Source: Cristatella mucedo
Lineage: Eukaryota; Bryozoa; Phylactolaemata; Cristatellidae
Assembly: GCA_009760855.2 (NCBI GenBank)
Contig: WPIO01000025.1
Coordinates: 1,347,501 to 1,411,500 of the forward strand
Direction: 5' to 3'
Length of the DNA stretch: 64,000 nucleotides
The position numbers and the translations under genes are program-made. A model generated the notes under the pieces. The model saw only the letters and a list, made by a program, of their open reading frames with translations, ran no database searches and was not told where the DNA came from. Shown in pieces: positions 1-11,493 of this stretch (position 1 is its first letter; every line of letters begins with the position of its first letter).

Positions 1-479
1 GTTAGAGCCACCATCCCCATATACGCTACCTGTAACCGGTTTCGTGAGTGATGCTTATGGGTATGTTTGGCTCTGTGCATCATTATCAGCTGTGCTTGAT
101 TGCCAGCATCCCAAGATTCAGTTGGCTTCTTTGGCCGTAGCTCATGATGTGGCTCCGGTCTCATTCTGAGTTCATCAGTTTAGGGCATGCGTGGCTGTCA
201 AGATTGCTGTAAAGTTTAATGAGTACTCAAGCTGCACCAATTAGGAAAATGCTAATAACCTATGAGCCAGGGAGTTATCGTTCGATGGTGGGTCATATAT
301 AACTCCCAGCTGAGATCAGCAAGAATTAGAAGTAGCCAGTTAACGACCTAGCTGAAGGAGAATTGTGTAAGGGCCTAGCTGGGGGAGGGGTTTACTTCGT
401 GGACGTTAGCTTACCGATTAACTTCCTTGGCTTGATTAACTCTTTCGTGTCCTAAGAACGAAACAGCAGCCGGTTTGTA

Positions 480-480
<1 letters not shown>
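1..480. other. Unassigned sequence
   Basis: No convincing open frame, repeat family or RNA gene is visible. The block ends at a (GT)n tract. Confidence 0.4.
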
Positions 481-514
<34 letters not shown>

Positions 515-549
515 TGTGTGTGTGTCTGTGTCTGTGTGTGTGTGTGTGT
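481..549. repeat. (GT)n microsatellite, imperfect
   Basis: About 70 bp of alternating GT with occasional CT interruptions. The poly-Cys/Val open frame across it is a product of the repeat. Confidence 0.95.
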
Positions 550-1730
550 ATATATGTGTGTTAGCAAAGGATGCCCTGCTATATTAAGTAACGACCTTCA
601 CCTATTTTGTGTTCACGATTTTCAGGTTGCTATAGTAAGTAGCAGTAGTCGCCAAACTGACAAAAAGGGTTTTATAGTTAGCCGTCATACTCTGAATCAT
701 GAACAGCTGTCTCTGAGATTTGTGTGAGCCTGCTTCCTGAGCTGCTTCTCGGGTCATCAGTGACGTCTCCCAGGCCTTGCCATGCTTTTAGCCTGATAGT
801 TGATCTAAGCTACCGGATGTTTTAATCTGCAATGGTTCAAGTAGTGACAAGGATTTCTGGCAACAGGCTGCCTAATAGAAGTTTGATGATCGCCAGTATG
901 GTTCTTATGAACGTTTTATAAGCCATGTCTAGATGGTCCGGTGTAAGGACCTGTCTGCCCTCGCTGAATGTATCCCCTTATAGCCCACTGTTCTGCTGTG
1001 TACTTTTACAACGAGCTTGGAAATTCGCAATTTAAGAAGAGCCTTATTCGACCATCCTAGTTCTTATCTTAATGGTAAGCAAGACCAAACTAATCTATAT
1101 GCACTCGTTGCTTGGGAGAATGGCCGATTACCAAGAGAAAATTCGCATTAACCGTAGGATGCAGAAAGACATCCACAAGCCATGTGTAAGTAGCTGCTGA
1201 TACTGCCTGTACATAAATAAATCTCTGCCATAAGTAAATATCTGCCCAACATTCAAACTCACAAATTCGTCTAAATATACTGTGCCTGTATTCATACTCA
1301 CGTCAATTAGATATATGCATCTGGATATAACAAATAGCTAAGCTTTTGGTTGACAGTGGCAGCTGTGGATGGGCCTCTAGCTCTTCATGAGTGAGTGCTA
1401 GAGTACAGAGAGAAGGCCGAGATGATGCACAGCTGAAACAGTACCCCATCGCCAAGACTCGATGCAGCCGAAGCAACAAGCCGGCAAGGATAGTGGCCTT
1501 AGCTGGTTAGGTACCGAACGTCTCAGCCCGGAGAGCTCGAGCTAAACTCGAGCTTGTTTTCGAGAGCCTTGCATCTGATGGCGATGTACATAAATGCATT
1601 AGGCAGAACCGTCTGCGTTGACCGTGTATCCTATGTATCTCAAATAATCGCATTTTTGTTTCACTTGCCTGAAGAGCCAGCGAAGGTGGTTCTAAAATGA
1701 GCATGAAATAGTGTAATATAATTTATGTAT
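550..1730. other. Unassigned sequence
   Basis: AT-moderate DNA without an exon-like frame, domain signature or recognisable transposon. The small open frames have no flanking splice signals that I could support. Confidence 0.35.
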
Positions 1731-1734
1731 CTCC

Positions 1735-1850
1735 ATCAGTAACTCCACAGAGCCACAAAGACTAAGTGGGTGTTTCGAAAGAGAGTTCTCTATAGCGCAC
1801 TCTCAGAGCGGCTTTCGGTATGCATTGGGTAGCCAGCAGGCTTCATCTTA
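1735..1850 (-). mobile_element. LINE-2f 3' end fragment
   Basis: Read on the minus strand, this carries the same 3' tail words seen at 47.9-48.1, 52.1-52.3 and 63.0 kb: a GCTACC/CGAATGC-like segment, CGAAAGCCG, a TGAGTGCGCTAT segment and GGAGTTAC near the end. It is a 5'-truncated, diverged copy of the second non-LTR family in the window. Confidence 0.5.
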
Positions 1851-4229
1851 TGCAACAAGGATACCTCGCGAGGCGGTAGCCTCACCGGCGTTACTGCTGC
1901 TGGCCAAAAGCAGCTCACTGGTGGCTGCCGTCTGCTATAATATATAGTAGTCCGTTCTAGTGGGTCCTGGCATGCAAGACCCCACCAAGGCTGCGGAGAC
2001 GATCCTACAGCTTGCAATTGGGAGCTGGCTTGAGGCTGGAAAGGGAGCTGCTGATTTCTGCTGGCTGAAATATTGACGTCTGCCCGCCCCGCCCCCCCCC
2101 CGAAGCAAGTCTCTTGAGAAGAACAAAGAGCTCACTTATGTTTCGTTGCTCGACAAACACAGCTAGCACATCGTGCTGGCTTGGCTTAGACAGCTGGCAG
2201 AAAACAAAGCACTCCAACCGATGTGCTCGGCTAGTCGATAGTGCATGCATCTTTCGAGTGGCTTTCCCCTGCCTTCCTTCTTGCCTGCCTGCCTGCCTGC
2301 CTGGGTGACAGGCTTTTGGGGGCGACACGGCAAGCATCAGGCAGGGGGGGCGGGGGCCATGTCGATGCCACGTCTGACTGTCGATCTGATCCGATCTGCC
2401 AGATCGTCAGTCAGATTCTCGGTGAGCTGCTGTAGTCGCCGAGATTCAGTCGCAGTGGTCACAAGGGGAGGACAGCTTGTACAGATCCGAACGGAGGGGG
2501 GCACTTAGTTTGCCTTACCCCGGACACGCCCCCCTGTGCAATCATAGGCTCAGCTCGGCTAGCCTCGGTGTGTACTGCATGCACGAGACCCGTTTGACCA
2601 GGCTGGACAAGAAATTGACCCGAGGGAATGGTCATGGTAGAAAGAGCCAGAGTGACCGGCCTAATCCGCCTACACCAGAGCTAGCACTGACAGGCAGAGC
2701 CCTGCAGCAAAGCCAAATGCTTGCAGCATAACTCGCTGCTTGGCCGCCGCCGGGGACTTTCTGTCCGTGGCAGTCAGCCTGCCTGCTACGTGTCCACAGC
2801 TAACAAGTCACAGCCGACGTTTCATTGCTTGCTCTGTGCTGCCCCTCTAGCCAGGTCAGAAGTGGCTCTAGAGGACAGTTTGGGGCGTGTGTTCGGTTGA
2901 CTGAGAGGTGAAAACCACATGCGTGTTGCATCCAGAGAAAGGGGTGCTTGCAAGTGTGTTGCAATCATATAGAGATGGTTATTATATCATGCTTTTGGCT
3001 TTCCTCACAGGCAACATGCGAATACTTGTGCGCAAATACACAATGCTGCCCCCACGCACGTGCTGACACACACTCGCTGGCGCATACACGACGAACGTTT
3101 TGCACTGATAAGAAGTGAAGGATGCAGCCCGATCGCATTCTGTCTCGTACGTCGTCAAGCCAGAACATGGATACATTCCGTGTTCCACGGAAGCTGCTGG
3201 TCTGCTGGTTCCACCCAGCCTTATTCTTGCCTCGCCTGAGACACTCGCCAGAAACTATGACTTTCTTGTTCTGCACAGGTGTGTCCATACCTGTGTCTAT
3301 CCTATAGTTGGGTTTAAATTCTCGAGCAATGTCGGTTTGTCCTGTGACAATAGACCGGATCTTCGAAGGAATGTTAATTTCAAAGTTTGAAAGTGCATGC
3401 AACGGCCTGCCCAAACTACGATTAGGGCTGTGATTTTCAAAAATTGTGCGCAAAGTTTGTCAATCGCAATGCTGCTGGCTTTGTGGAGGAGGCGTCTGAG
3501 GATGCAGACGAGCCGCTTAGAACTTGCTATTTCTATGAAGATGAGGGAGGCGTGGCAGATTCTTGAGCTCTCAGAGAAGGTTTCTGCTCTGAGTCATTCT
3601 TGCCGGGCTAAGTACTAGTCTGGCTGATTTTTTTACTCTCGTAACCAGGTATAGAGACTTTATAACATCACTATGACAAAGAAGCTCGGCTATATGAATG
3701 GTCTGTCCATACAGTCCAACCTGGTGTAGGCGCCAACTGCTCGCAGATGCCTCTGCTCTGGGTGCCTCTGCTCATATATATATATTTGAGGGACAAATTT
3801 TTTTATTCAAGACCGGTAGGTATCAGTTTTGGTGTGGAGCCATATGTGGTAGTTACCAGTGTTGTGCCTAAACTCCAGCCCGTGCCTTTTTCCTTATTAG
3901 CTGGAAATTAGCATACCCAGATTTGTTCCCTAAGTCACAGTCTCTCTTTCGATCTACCTCTTTCTCTCTATTTCTTCATCCCTTACTTCAAAGTGGCTAA
4001 GTAAAGGTTAGCTGGTCAAACAGCTCCCTGTATATAGCAATGGAAGAACCTTCATCCTACTTGCAGTGGGCAGAAAAGGATTAACTGCTGCTCCAACCTT
4101 TGACCTAGGTCATGTACTTGGAGCACATTAACCCCGGGCTAGGACTCTCTCACTCACTTTCTCACCCCCTTCTCTCTATACCTTCCAATCTCACTCACTC
4201 ACTCACTATCTGTCTGTATCTATCTCTCT
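1851..4229. other. Unassigned sequence with low-complexity patches
   Basis: There is a C run near 2091-2101, repeated CTGC/GCCT words at 2275-2305 and short (TA)n at 3775-3787. Overlapping small frames occur on both strands around 2.0-2.5 and 3.0-3.45 kb. None shows a domain, and none has paired splice sites I would trust. Confidence 0.35.
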
Positions 4230-4329
4230 TGTAACAGAACACCACTGCGGTAGTACACGCAAGCCTTTATTAACACAGCACGGAAGTCCTTCCAGCCTTG
4301 ACCCCCTCGTGTACCAATATAATATCACA
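4230..4329 (-). mobile_element. Short LTR of the Gypsy relic
   Basis: On the minus strand the element begins TGTGATATT and ends GTTACA, giving the usual TG...CA (here TGT...ACA) termini over 100 bp. It holds an AATAAA signal (plus-strand TTTATT at 4266-4271). A purine-rich tract with GGGGGAAAG lies directly upstream on the minus strand (about 4330-4356), as expected for the polypurine tract before a 3' LTR. The matching 5' LTR was not found; the 5' part appears to be lost near the LINE at 7.19 kb. Confidence 0.5.
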
Positions 4330-4352
4330 ACTTCTACCCCACTACTTTCCCC

Positions 4353-5046
4353 CTAATGATGGCATGCGAATTTTGTCAGTCGCATGGTCACGCACCAATA
4401 CTTGAGGTTTGACGGCTCGTGACCTAGTATGAGTAGGCAGCCGAGGATCGGGTTGGTTCCAAATACTGCACTGCTTAGTTGGTCCAGATCCGTGGTAGCA
4501 GATGGTGATAGGCTGTCCTTTACAGTCGAGTCAACAGCTGGAGGAGCCGATTCGGGTAGCACCTAGACAACGCTGGGTAAAACATCTGTAGCTTCTGAGG
4601 GATCGGCTGTGGACGCCGACTGCTATGCGGCAGTAGCTGTTATCCTGATTATCCTGAAACATATGGTCTTCATCAGTCAGCTGTTTCCATTCTTTAAAGC
4701 AAAACAGATGGTCACAGTGTACAGCCATAGGCCCTACCATATCTGATTAGATAGCAAAGGTCACTGACCTTGCGTTTAACGAAGTGCATGCCTCACTAGT
4801 GAGATTGAAGTTTAGCACTCAGACCAGATGATTTTTGCCAGCTCCACAGCTGCACTTTCTCTCCCTTTTGAAAAGGCACAAACTGTCCGAGTTTGTTCAT
4901 TCTTTAGCCTAGCTTGTTGCAGTTTCAAGTTCTTTGTCACTGCATCATACATCTATTTGATGCGATATCTGTATTCATCACAGCTAGCCATTATGGCTGG
5001 TGATGTAGCTGTGCCATCTGGACGATGCAGTCTCGCCAAAGTTCCA
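4353..5046 (-). pseudogene. Gypsy pol C-terminal region, degenerate
   Basis: This lies between the integrase core and the polypurine tract/LTR. It is open in pieces (for example 4562-4353 minus) with Ser/Thr/Pro- and Arg-rich text. That fits the poorly conserved C-terminal part of a Ty3/Gypsy polyprotein. No chromodomain is recognisable. The assignment rests mainly on position. Confidence 0.35.
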
Positions 5047-5590
5047 TCACAAGTGATTCGATGTGTCCTGAGCCCAAATATTAGTTCCTATGGAGACTAC
5101 CGAGTCGTCACGTGTCTCAGGGTGTTGTATGCAGAGCATACACGTGGGACAGCCGAATCCCAGTCCTGCTGGTCCGGACAAAGGAATGGTAGTCGAAGCA
5201 GGTCGCAGCCAATAGTTTGATTGCCCCCTCGACAGCTCCATTACTGGTTGGATGGGCAAAGCTTGAGCGTACTTTTTCCACGTAAAGCAGTCGGCAAACT
5301 TCGTGCAGTAGTCTCGATTCAAACTCGGCACCTCGGTCGCTGCACAGGCTATTTGGGATGCCATAGACAAGCTCAACGTGGCGGATGAAAGCGTCAGTAA
5401 CCGCCTCTGCGAGCTTGCTCGGTAGAGGGACAGCAACGATGTACGTCGAGAAATAGTCATAGACGATCAGAAGATGCTTACTTCTGGCTGAATTTTCCGA
5501 GAGGTTGCACTTAAGGTCTACATGAACAAACTTAAATGGCTTGCTTAGTGTCGGCATCGGCACCGAGTGGATCCTTTTGTTACCGAGCAC
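5047..5590 (-). pseudogene. Ty3/Gypsy integrase core, frameshifted
   Basis: Two overlapping minus frames (5590-5117 and 5460-5047) give an integrase catalytic core. HVDLK carries the first Asp, and VYDYFSTYIVAVPL is the usual strand after it. SDRGAEFESRL carries the second Asp. NGAVEGAIKLL stands where the family has NG.VER, so the third acidic residue appears as Glu. The enzyme would insert retrotransposon DNA. It lies 3' of RNase H, the usual Gypsy order. Frame changes and stops show that the copy is dead. Confidence 0.75.
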
Positions 5591-5828
5591 TTGTGGTCAG
5601 CACTCCTGACAAGTCACGAAAGACTCTGCCCAATCATCAATGTCCTCTTCATTCCTAACCAGAAGAACCACTCACAGATCATCGAGAAAGATCTTCTCTG
5701 TAGCACGGTGCCCTGCAGTTGGTTGGGTTGTCGTGAAGAGCCCTCGAGGCACTCTGTTGAAGTGTTGGGGGCAACATGATTCGAGCATCGTCTCCAGTGA
5801 GCAGTCCTGTTGCCGAGTCCACCGAAAT

Positions 5829-6263
5829 TCAGGACAGCATCACTTGGAACCACCCAGCAGGACGCTTCTTTTTGCCGAGCTCCGAGCGCAGAGAAATCAA
5901 ATCAGGATCCTGGTCCTGCACTTGCTTCAGATCTTCTATTGAGAATTCACACTCCAAAGTAGTAGCAGTGACGTGATGAAGTGTGCGGCTCAGAGCATCA
6001 GCAACAGCGTCAATTATACCGGGTTTGTGGAACGCCTTGAAATCGAACTCATCTAACTTGTGGTCCCAACGCCAGGACGTTGCTTCTGTGATCTTCTTCA
6101 AAAGTAACCACTTGACCACCTCGTGATCAGTGTACAGAGTGAACGCAGTGCTCGACGTGTTGGGTCTGTTCTCTTTCAGCGCCTCCACACCTGCAAGGCA
6201 CTCCAGCTCAGTTGCCGAGTATTTGGCCTCTCTGGCATTCAGCTGTCGCCCTGCAAATGCCAC
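5829..6263 (-). pseudogene. Ty3/Gypsy RNase H domain
   Basis: An open minus frame of 144 codons holds the hallmarks of a Gypsy RNase H: YSATELECLAGVEAL at the start, TLYTDHEVVKWLL, a W-rich helix, FDFKAFHKPG and ADALSRT near the end. The role is removal of the RNA strand during reverse transcription. It sits between the reverse transcriptase and the integrase, as in intact elements. The reading frame is separated from both, and the adjoining RT thumb segment is inverted, so no intact polyprotein exists here. Confidence 0.8.
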
Positions 6264-6274
6264 TGGCTGGTGCT

Positions 6275-6603
6275 AGCGTGGTTATCGAGCTGTTCCAGGA
6301 AAAAGTCAAACCGCCACTGAGGAAGCATTACAATTTACGACGAACGGAAGGTCTGGATCTGGGAGCTTCAGCACCAGCGGATGATGACGAACTGTCAAGC
6401 TTCCTGGGACTCGAAGGCTTTTATTGTGATTTCATCCCGGGCTATGCCCAGATTTCTGCTGTCCTCCGTGACTAGTGCATGCTGAAGCAGTTCGAGAGGT
6501 CGGGAGAATGGGTATCGGCATTTAACAAACTCAGAGAGCTGCTCATCGACGAAGTGTACTCTCCAGTCGCAGATGACTTGACACTTTTTGTGGCATTGGT
6601 CTA
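6275..6603 (+). pseudogene. Gypsy RT thumb/connection segment, inverted
   Basis: The plus strand encodes ELSSFLGLEGFYCDFIPGYA, the form of the conserved Gypsy block ELRSFLGL.NYYR.FI just after the RT palm. It is followed by CMLKQFERSGEW and AFNKLRELL. In an intact element this block lies between RT and RNase H on the same strand. Here RT (up to 6606) and RNase H (from 6263) are both on the minus strand while this piece is on the plus strand, so the segment has been inverted in place. A TAG interrupts it after AVLRD. Confidence 0.75.
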
Positions 6604-6605
6604 AT

Positions 6606-7166
6606 GCTTCCGGCAGACACGACGTGTCCCAGGAAATGCTCCAAAGATTTTAAACCCATATGACCCGAACAGGCTTATAACTTTATTAGAGCTGGCTATA
6701 TGGTCATTCCAAATCTCGTCAAGGCAAACGAAGTCGTTGAGATATGCCAGGACATCTTCTGTGTCAAGCACATGAATGAGGTAATCGACGACACATTGAA
6801 ATGTCCCTTGGGGCATTGCTGAGTCCGGATGGGGGTGCGACAATACGGAAAAGGGCGATAGAGTGGTGCAAACTCCACTTTCAGCCTATCTGCTTCAGCT
6901 AACTCAATTTGGTGGTAACTAGATGTCATATCGAGGCTGCTAAAGAAAATAGCTTTGTGAAGACAGTCCAGTGTCTTTATGAGTCGATTGTTCGATGATG
7001 CCATCGTCCAGTATCTCAGAGAGTTTCTTCTTAACTGGGGCCTGCAGAGCAAGTGGAGTACATCTAAGGCACTGTCCCGCTGGCACTGTCTGTCTGTGGC
7101 TGCAGCTGAATGGCATGCTGTTACTTTAGTATACTTTCCCGAAGCCCTTGCGATTTGGGAGAACAC
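6606..7166 (-). pseudogene. Ty3/Gypsy reverse transcriptase, broken
   Basis: Minus frames 7166-6696 and 6843-6601 together resemble a Gypsy RT palm: FFSSLDMTSSYHQIELAEAD (the LDL.SGYHQI block), PQGTFQCVVDYL and DVLAYLNDFVCL. The last block replaces the catalytic YxDD with YLND, so the active site is also damaged. A frameshift lies near 6.84 kb. The upstream end stops close to the LINE that starts at about 7188, so gag, protease and the 5' LTR are missing. Confidence 0.75.
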
Positions 7167-7187
7167 TTAGCAATGTTTTATAAGCAA

Positions 7188-8855
7188 ACTCAACACTAGA
7201 CCAAGAGAACTTGATCAACTTTCGCCCGGCCTCTCGTACCTATCAAAGACAGCGGAGCGAGTCGTGCTAGACCAGCTGAACCCATACATTGCAACTTCAA
7301 ACCTTGCTAGTAAGCATTGCTTCCTAGGTGTACAACGACACTCTTAGGAATGCAGACTTTCGTAGAGTGTCTCAGCTTGTTTTGCTCGATATACCTACCC
7401 CTTTCGGCAGCTTTTGATACTATCGATCACCAAGTCTGTCTTGAATTATTCTCATCTCGCCTGGGCATCACTGGCAGTGCACTGCAGTGGTTCAGGTCCT
7501 ATCTTAGTTGGAGACTCCAGAGTATTGATGTGAATGGACAAAGATCATCTGAGGAACCTCTGAAATATGGGGTAACTCAGGGCTCCGTGCTATGTCCCAT
7601 TCTTTTCACGGTTTATACTCTCCCTCTTGCCGATGTGATTTCCAAGCGCAATCTAGGCTTTCACTTCTATGTGGATGATAATCAGTTGTATCTTTGCTTT
7701 GATCCCTCCCAGCCCTCCAGCACGTCAAATTCTCTCAACTCCCTTGCTGCATGTATTGATGACATTCGCAAATAGATGGCAGCAAATTTTCTTAAATGGA
7801 TGATAAAACCAACTTACTAGTTATGAGCAAACCAAGAGTGATTCCGAAATTGGAAAGCTCATAATTGGCATAATGCTCAAAATTGGCTCTGTCAGCATAT
7901 CTCCTGTTGAATCTACACGAAATCTAATTGTTATGTTCCAAAGTGACTTTTTACTAGACGACCACGTCAGGTCCACAGTCAAGTCTGGCTACTTTCAGCT
8001 ACATAACATTGCTAAAATTCGGGCTTGTTTAGACAGGGACACCACATCAAAATTGTTCCATGCATTTGTGACATCCAGGCTTGACTTCTGTAACTCACTG
8101 CTTGGTGGTCTACCAGCCTGTGTACTCAGGTACTTATAGCTGGTGCGAAACTCTGCAGCTAGGCTTGTCTGTCGTAAGCATCACAGTTGTCACATCACAC
8201 CACTTCTCACTGACCTGCACTGGCTACCAGTCAAGCAACGGATCGACTTCAAGGTTTTGTCGCTCACTTTTAGGTCCATTCATTATTTGGCTCCAGCCTA
8301 CCAATCTGATCAACTTCCCCAACAGGCTCAGCATCGTACCACTCGCTATTTGGAATATAGTTGTTACCTATACCTCATACAAACCTCAAATCCTTATGAG
8401 ACCGTGCCTTTAGTTCGTATACCACCAAAGCCAGGTCACTCCCGACTTGGGTCGCGACATCTCTTGACGTGACCATGTTTAAAAAGAAACTAAAAACGCA
8501 TCTATTTATGATAGCATATTGTGGGTCCCTTTGATTTTCCCTTTATGTGCTTATGAGTGCTGACACTGTTGCATGCTGCCACTAACCATTTAGGACAGCA
8601 TTTAGTGGGTCCCTGTGATTCGTCCTTGATGTGCTTATGCGTGCTGACACTGTGCATGCTGCCACTAACCACATTTGCATGCTGACCCTGTGCATGTCAC
8701 CCCTAACCATATTATTCATTTCGTTTGTTTTTCAAGCAGGATTTTACTTACCATTCAAGTGCATTTCACTTTACAGCAAATGTAAAGCGCCTAGAGAGAG
8801 ATTACGTTCTCTGAGGGTGCTTTATCAAGTGAATTATTATTATTATTATTATTAC
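7188..8855 (+). mobile_element. LINE-1f copy (CR1/L2-like), 5' truncated
   Basis: This is a non-LTR retrotransposon starting inside ORF2 (CTAGACCAAGAG, shared with copies at 33.2 and 40.8 kb). The RT palm is open at 7317-7775, with AAFDTIDHQV, GVTQGSVLCPILF and FYVDDNQLYL (motif YVDD). The C-terminal region follows in pieces (7873-8139, 8143-8472) with DFCNSLL. The 3' UTR ends with TTCTCTGAGGGTGC and (ATT)n. Stops (for example after DDIRK) and frameshifts make it inactive. The family's product nicks target DNA and copies its RNA at the site. Confidence 0.85.
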
Positions 8856-9036
8856 CATACTTGCATGCTGACCTTGTGCATGTCACCCCTAACCATGTTA
8901 TTCCTGTTGCTTATTAAACATGCTACCACTAGGCATTCGATCGTGCTTCCTTTGCAGCAATCGTAAAGCATCTAGAAAGAGATTGAGTTCTCTGAGGGTG
9001 CTATATCAAGTGTGTTATTATTATTATTATTATTAA
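8856..9036 (+). mobile_element. Second LINE-1f 3' tail in tandem
   Basis: Directly after the first (ATT)n there is another tail unit: CTGACCTTGTGCATGTCACC, then TTCTCTGAGGGTGCTATATC and a new (TTA)n at about 9016-9036. It is either a second truncated insertion into the first tail or a duplicated tail. Confidence 0.7.
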
Positions 9037-9799
9037 ACTCGTTAACTGCTGCCTTTTTTTCCCTGACAAATGGAGTTCTAAAGTGTCCATGCCCAATTTG
9101 TGCAGATTTTACTCGTGGTCACTGTCCCGTCTGAGGTCACTAGTTTCGAATCCGGTTCAGCATGTCGAATCAACCGATTGACATTTAACGTCACTAGTAT
9201 GTCCGTGAGATTCACTACACTCAGCCAAAATCTACCTCTATTTTCTTGGATCATCAGCGTTTTGCTCAAAAGTGCACCATCTGGCAGATGAGTTCCTTCA
9301 AACAAGAGTTCTTGCTATGCACCAGGGCTACAGTGCAACTTATCCGGGCTTGGCTTCTGCCTTGCAGAGCTGTTGTCTTTGCGACAAATGCGGCTCGTAC
9401 ATCACCAATAGATGCTGTCAGTGCATCGTACCTATCATGCATTGGGCCTCAGCCAATGGAAGACTACTGTTCCGGGTATCATTCCTACTGATGTTGCATG
9501 TACTGTTAACTATTCCACCCTCAGAAAGTGCTCTAAGGAAGTCTGCACACAAGACGGCTGGGCTCGTCGTGTTTTTCACTGCCGCAAAATACCAGTCCTG
9601 CACCGCGGTCTCTAGCTGAGCTCTGACCACGGTTTCACCATGAACATGAATAGGGTCACCAATGGCAGCTTCAGCTTCATGGTGAACCGATGGTCAGTTG
9701 CCAAAAGGCATACTTTGGACTCATGTTCAGCAGTACTTCAACCAAAGTCCCGTTAAGCATGCTTTGCAGAAAGGATATAAGCTCTGCCTCTGCCTTTCT
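9037..9799. other. Unassigned sequence
   Basis: Small frames on both strands (for example 9272-9619 plus, 9630-9418 minus) overlap one another and show no domain. No splice pair could be supported. Confidence 0.3.
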
Positions 9800-9889
9800 C
9801 ACACACACACACACACACACGCGCGCGCACGCGCACGCACACGCGCACACACACACGCACACACACACACACACACACACGCACACACA

Positions 9890-9920
<31 letters not shown>
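9800..9920. repeat. Compound (CA)n-(CG/CA)n-(CT)n tract
   Basis: About 40 bp of CA and GC alternation (ACACACGCGCGCGCACGCGC), then more CA, then pure CT to 9920. The alternating purine-pyrimidine part is a classic Z-DNA-prone sequence. The neighbouring CT part is a homopurine-homopyrimidine tract. Confidence 0.95.
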
Positions 9921-9925
<5 letters not shown>

Positions 9926-10379
9926 GATCACTCACCTTTGTCTCATCCCTGGAATCGGCATGTGAGTTAGTGTGTTACTGTGCCTTTATCGGCACCTATG
10001 TCTCGGTGCCACTTGTGGCTTTCTCTTTTCTTTCGCTGTTCCAGAAAGGAAGAAAATGATGACCGCTAACAAACTCAGTGCCATTTAGGTTATTAGTTTT
10101 AATCTCACCATGCCATTAAACTAGCAGGCTGGCATTTCGGTGTGGAGTTGCTGCCACCACAAAAATCGAGTGACTGGATGACTGGCACAGCTCTATGCAG
10201 CTGCATTGAGCTTGCACGTGCTGCCAATTCAAGGTCTTTGCTTAGCTGTGTACCAGAGGGAGGAACTGAGAACTCACTCCCTACCCCCTCCCGTATCACC
10301 GCCGGCTCTCCCGTATGACAAGGAACTCTTGCAGGCATATAAAACTCGGCCAATAGGCTTGCGTGTCTTAACCGTTGCA

Positions 10380-10700
10380 TGTGCCACCTTACACTGATTC
10401 TCAACACTCTCGCTGGCTATCTATCAAGCAGTGCATCGACTTCAATGCTGTGCCACTCACTTTCAGGTCCCTCCGTTATTTTGCTCCAGTCTGGGTGGCT
10501 GAATCAGCTTGTCATCAAACCACAGGTCTCCAGGCCTCCGCCACTCTTCTACTGGCTTCCTCTCTGTGTCGTTTGGGTGTGCTTTTAAATTCAAACTTAA
10601 ATTCAAATCCCTTGGAAGCCCTACATTCAGTCGCTATTCTCCCAAAGCCGTGAACTCATTTCCGACTGACGGAGCATTATCTCCTGATCTGACTGGCACT
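10380..10700 (+). mobile_element. LINE-1f ORF2 C-terminal relic
   Basis: It matches the C-terminal region of the better copies: CATCGACTTCAATGCTGTG (IDFKVLSL), CACTTTCAGGTCCCTCCGTT (LTFRSLH), then the APVW region and CCCTTGGAAGCC near the DRAF block. It is broken and has no 3' tail; (CT)n begins just after. Confidence 0.65.
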
Positions 10701-10738
10701 CGAGGAGCCGATCAGCGATCGCGTGTCGAGCTCAAGAA

Positions 10739-10739
10739 T

Positions 10740-10814
<75 letters not shown>
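10739..10814. repeat. (CT)n microsatellite
   Basis: About 75 bp of nearly perfect CT dinucleotides. The poly-Leu/Ser and poly-Glu/Arg frames across it are artefacts. Confidence 0.97.
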
Positions 10815-10815
<1 letters not shown>

Positions 10816-11493
10816 AGGGCTGGCCACCGTTGGCCGCAGGCAGCCTGGCATCCTCGGGATGTGGATATTGTTATATGCATTGCACGTTTGTGGAAGCCGT
10901 GCTCGGCGTGCTGCTGCTGCTCGATTCACGGTACCTGCGTGACGTCAGCAATTGGCAGCACGTGTGCAGACCTTCCAGCACTGGCAAAGAGCTGGCTGGG
11001 TATTGAGTTGTGGAAATGTGCCGGGCAGCTTGTCCCAGCCCAGCGAGCTTGCCCAGCAGCGAGTCGGCCTCTTTCGAGGTCTTTCCGATTTCAGGGCCGT
11101 AGAGCTTTGCTGGCTGCTTGCTCTCTCTCCCCTCCCCCACTCTCAGCAGTCACTTCTGCTGCTCTCCTCACACCCCCCCCCTACCCACTCTACCTACCCC
11201 TCTCAGTCATCTGCCCACGGGCAGCTTAGACAATGCCTGTCTACTGTAGAAGTCAAAAAGAAAAAGAGTAATTGCCCGCCACGATGGGCAGCAATTGGCA
11301 CATACAAATACGCTTATCCGAGTGGCCTCGGCAACTGCAAATAGGCTTCGAGAACAGAGAGGTACCGTCGTTGCTGAATGCATGCATTGGTGGCTGGACG
11401 ATATGGCGACACGTGCCACCTCGGCGACAGCAGCGGCTCTTCGTTCCTGTTTGCGCTACGTGATCGCGATGCTGTGTATTAGCTTGGCTTGAA
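10815..11493. other. Unassigned sequence
   Basis: GC-moderate DNA with CT-rich patches at 11121-11215. Overlapping frames of 60-170 codons are extensions of the CT repeat or unsupported. Confidence 0.3.

Noticed and set aside
481-727. Poly-Cys/Val protein and similar frames in other microsatellites
   Set aside because: They are translations of simple repeats (GT, CT, GA, poly-G) and appear in several frames at once.
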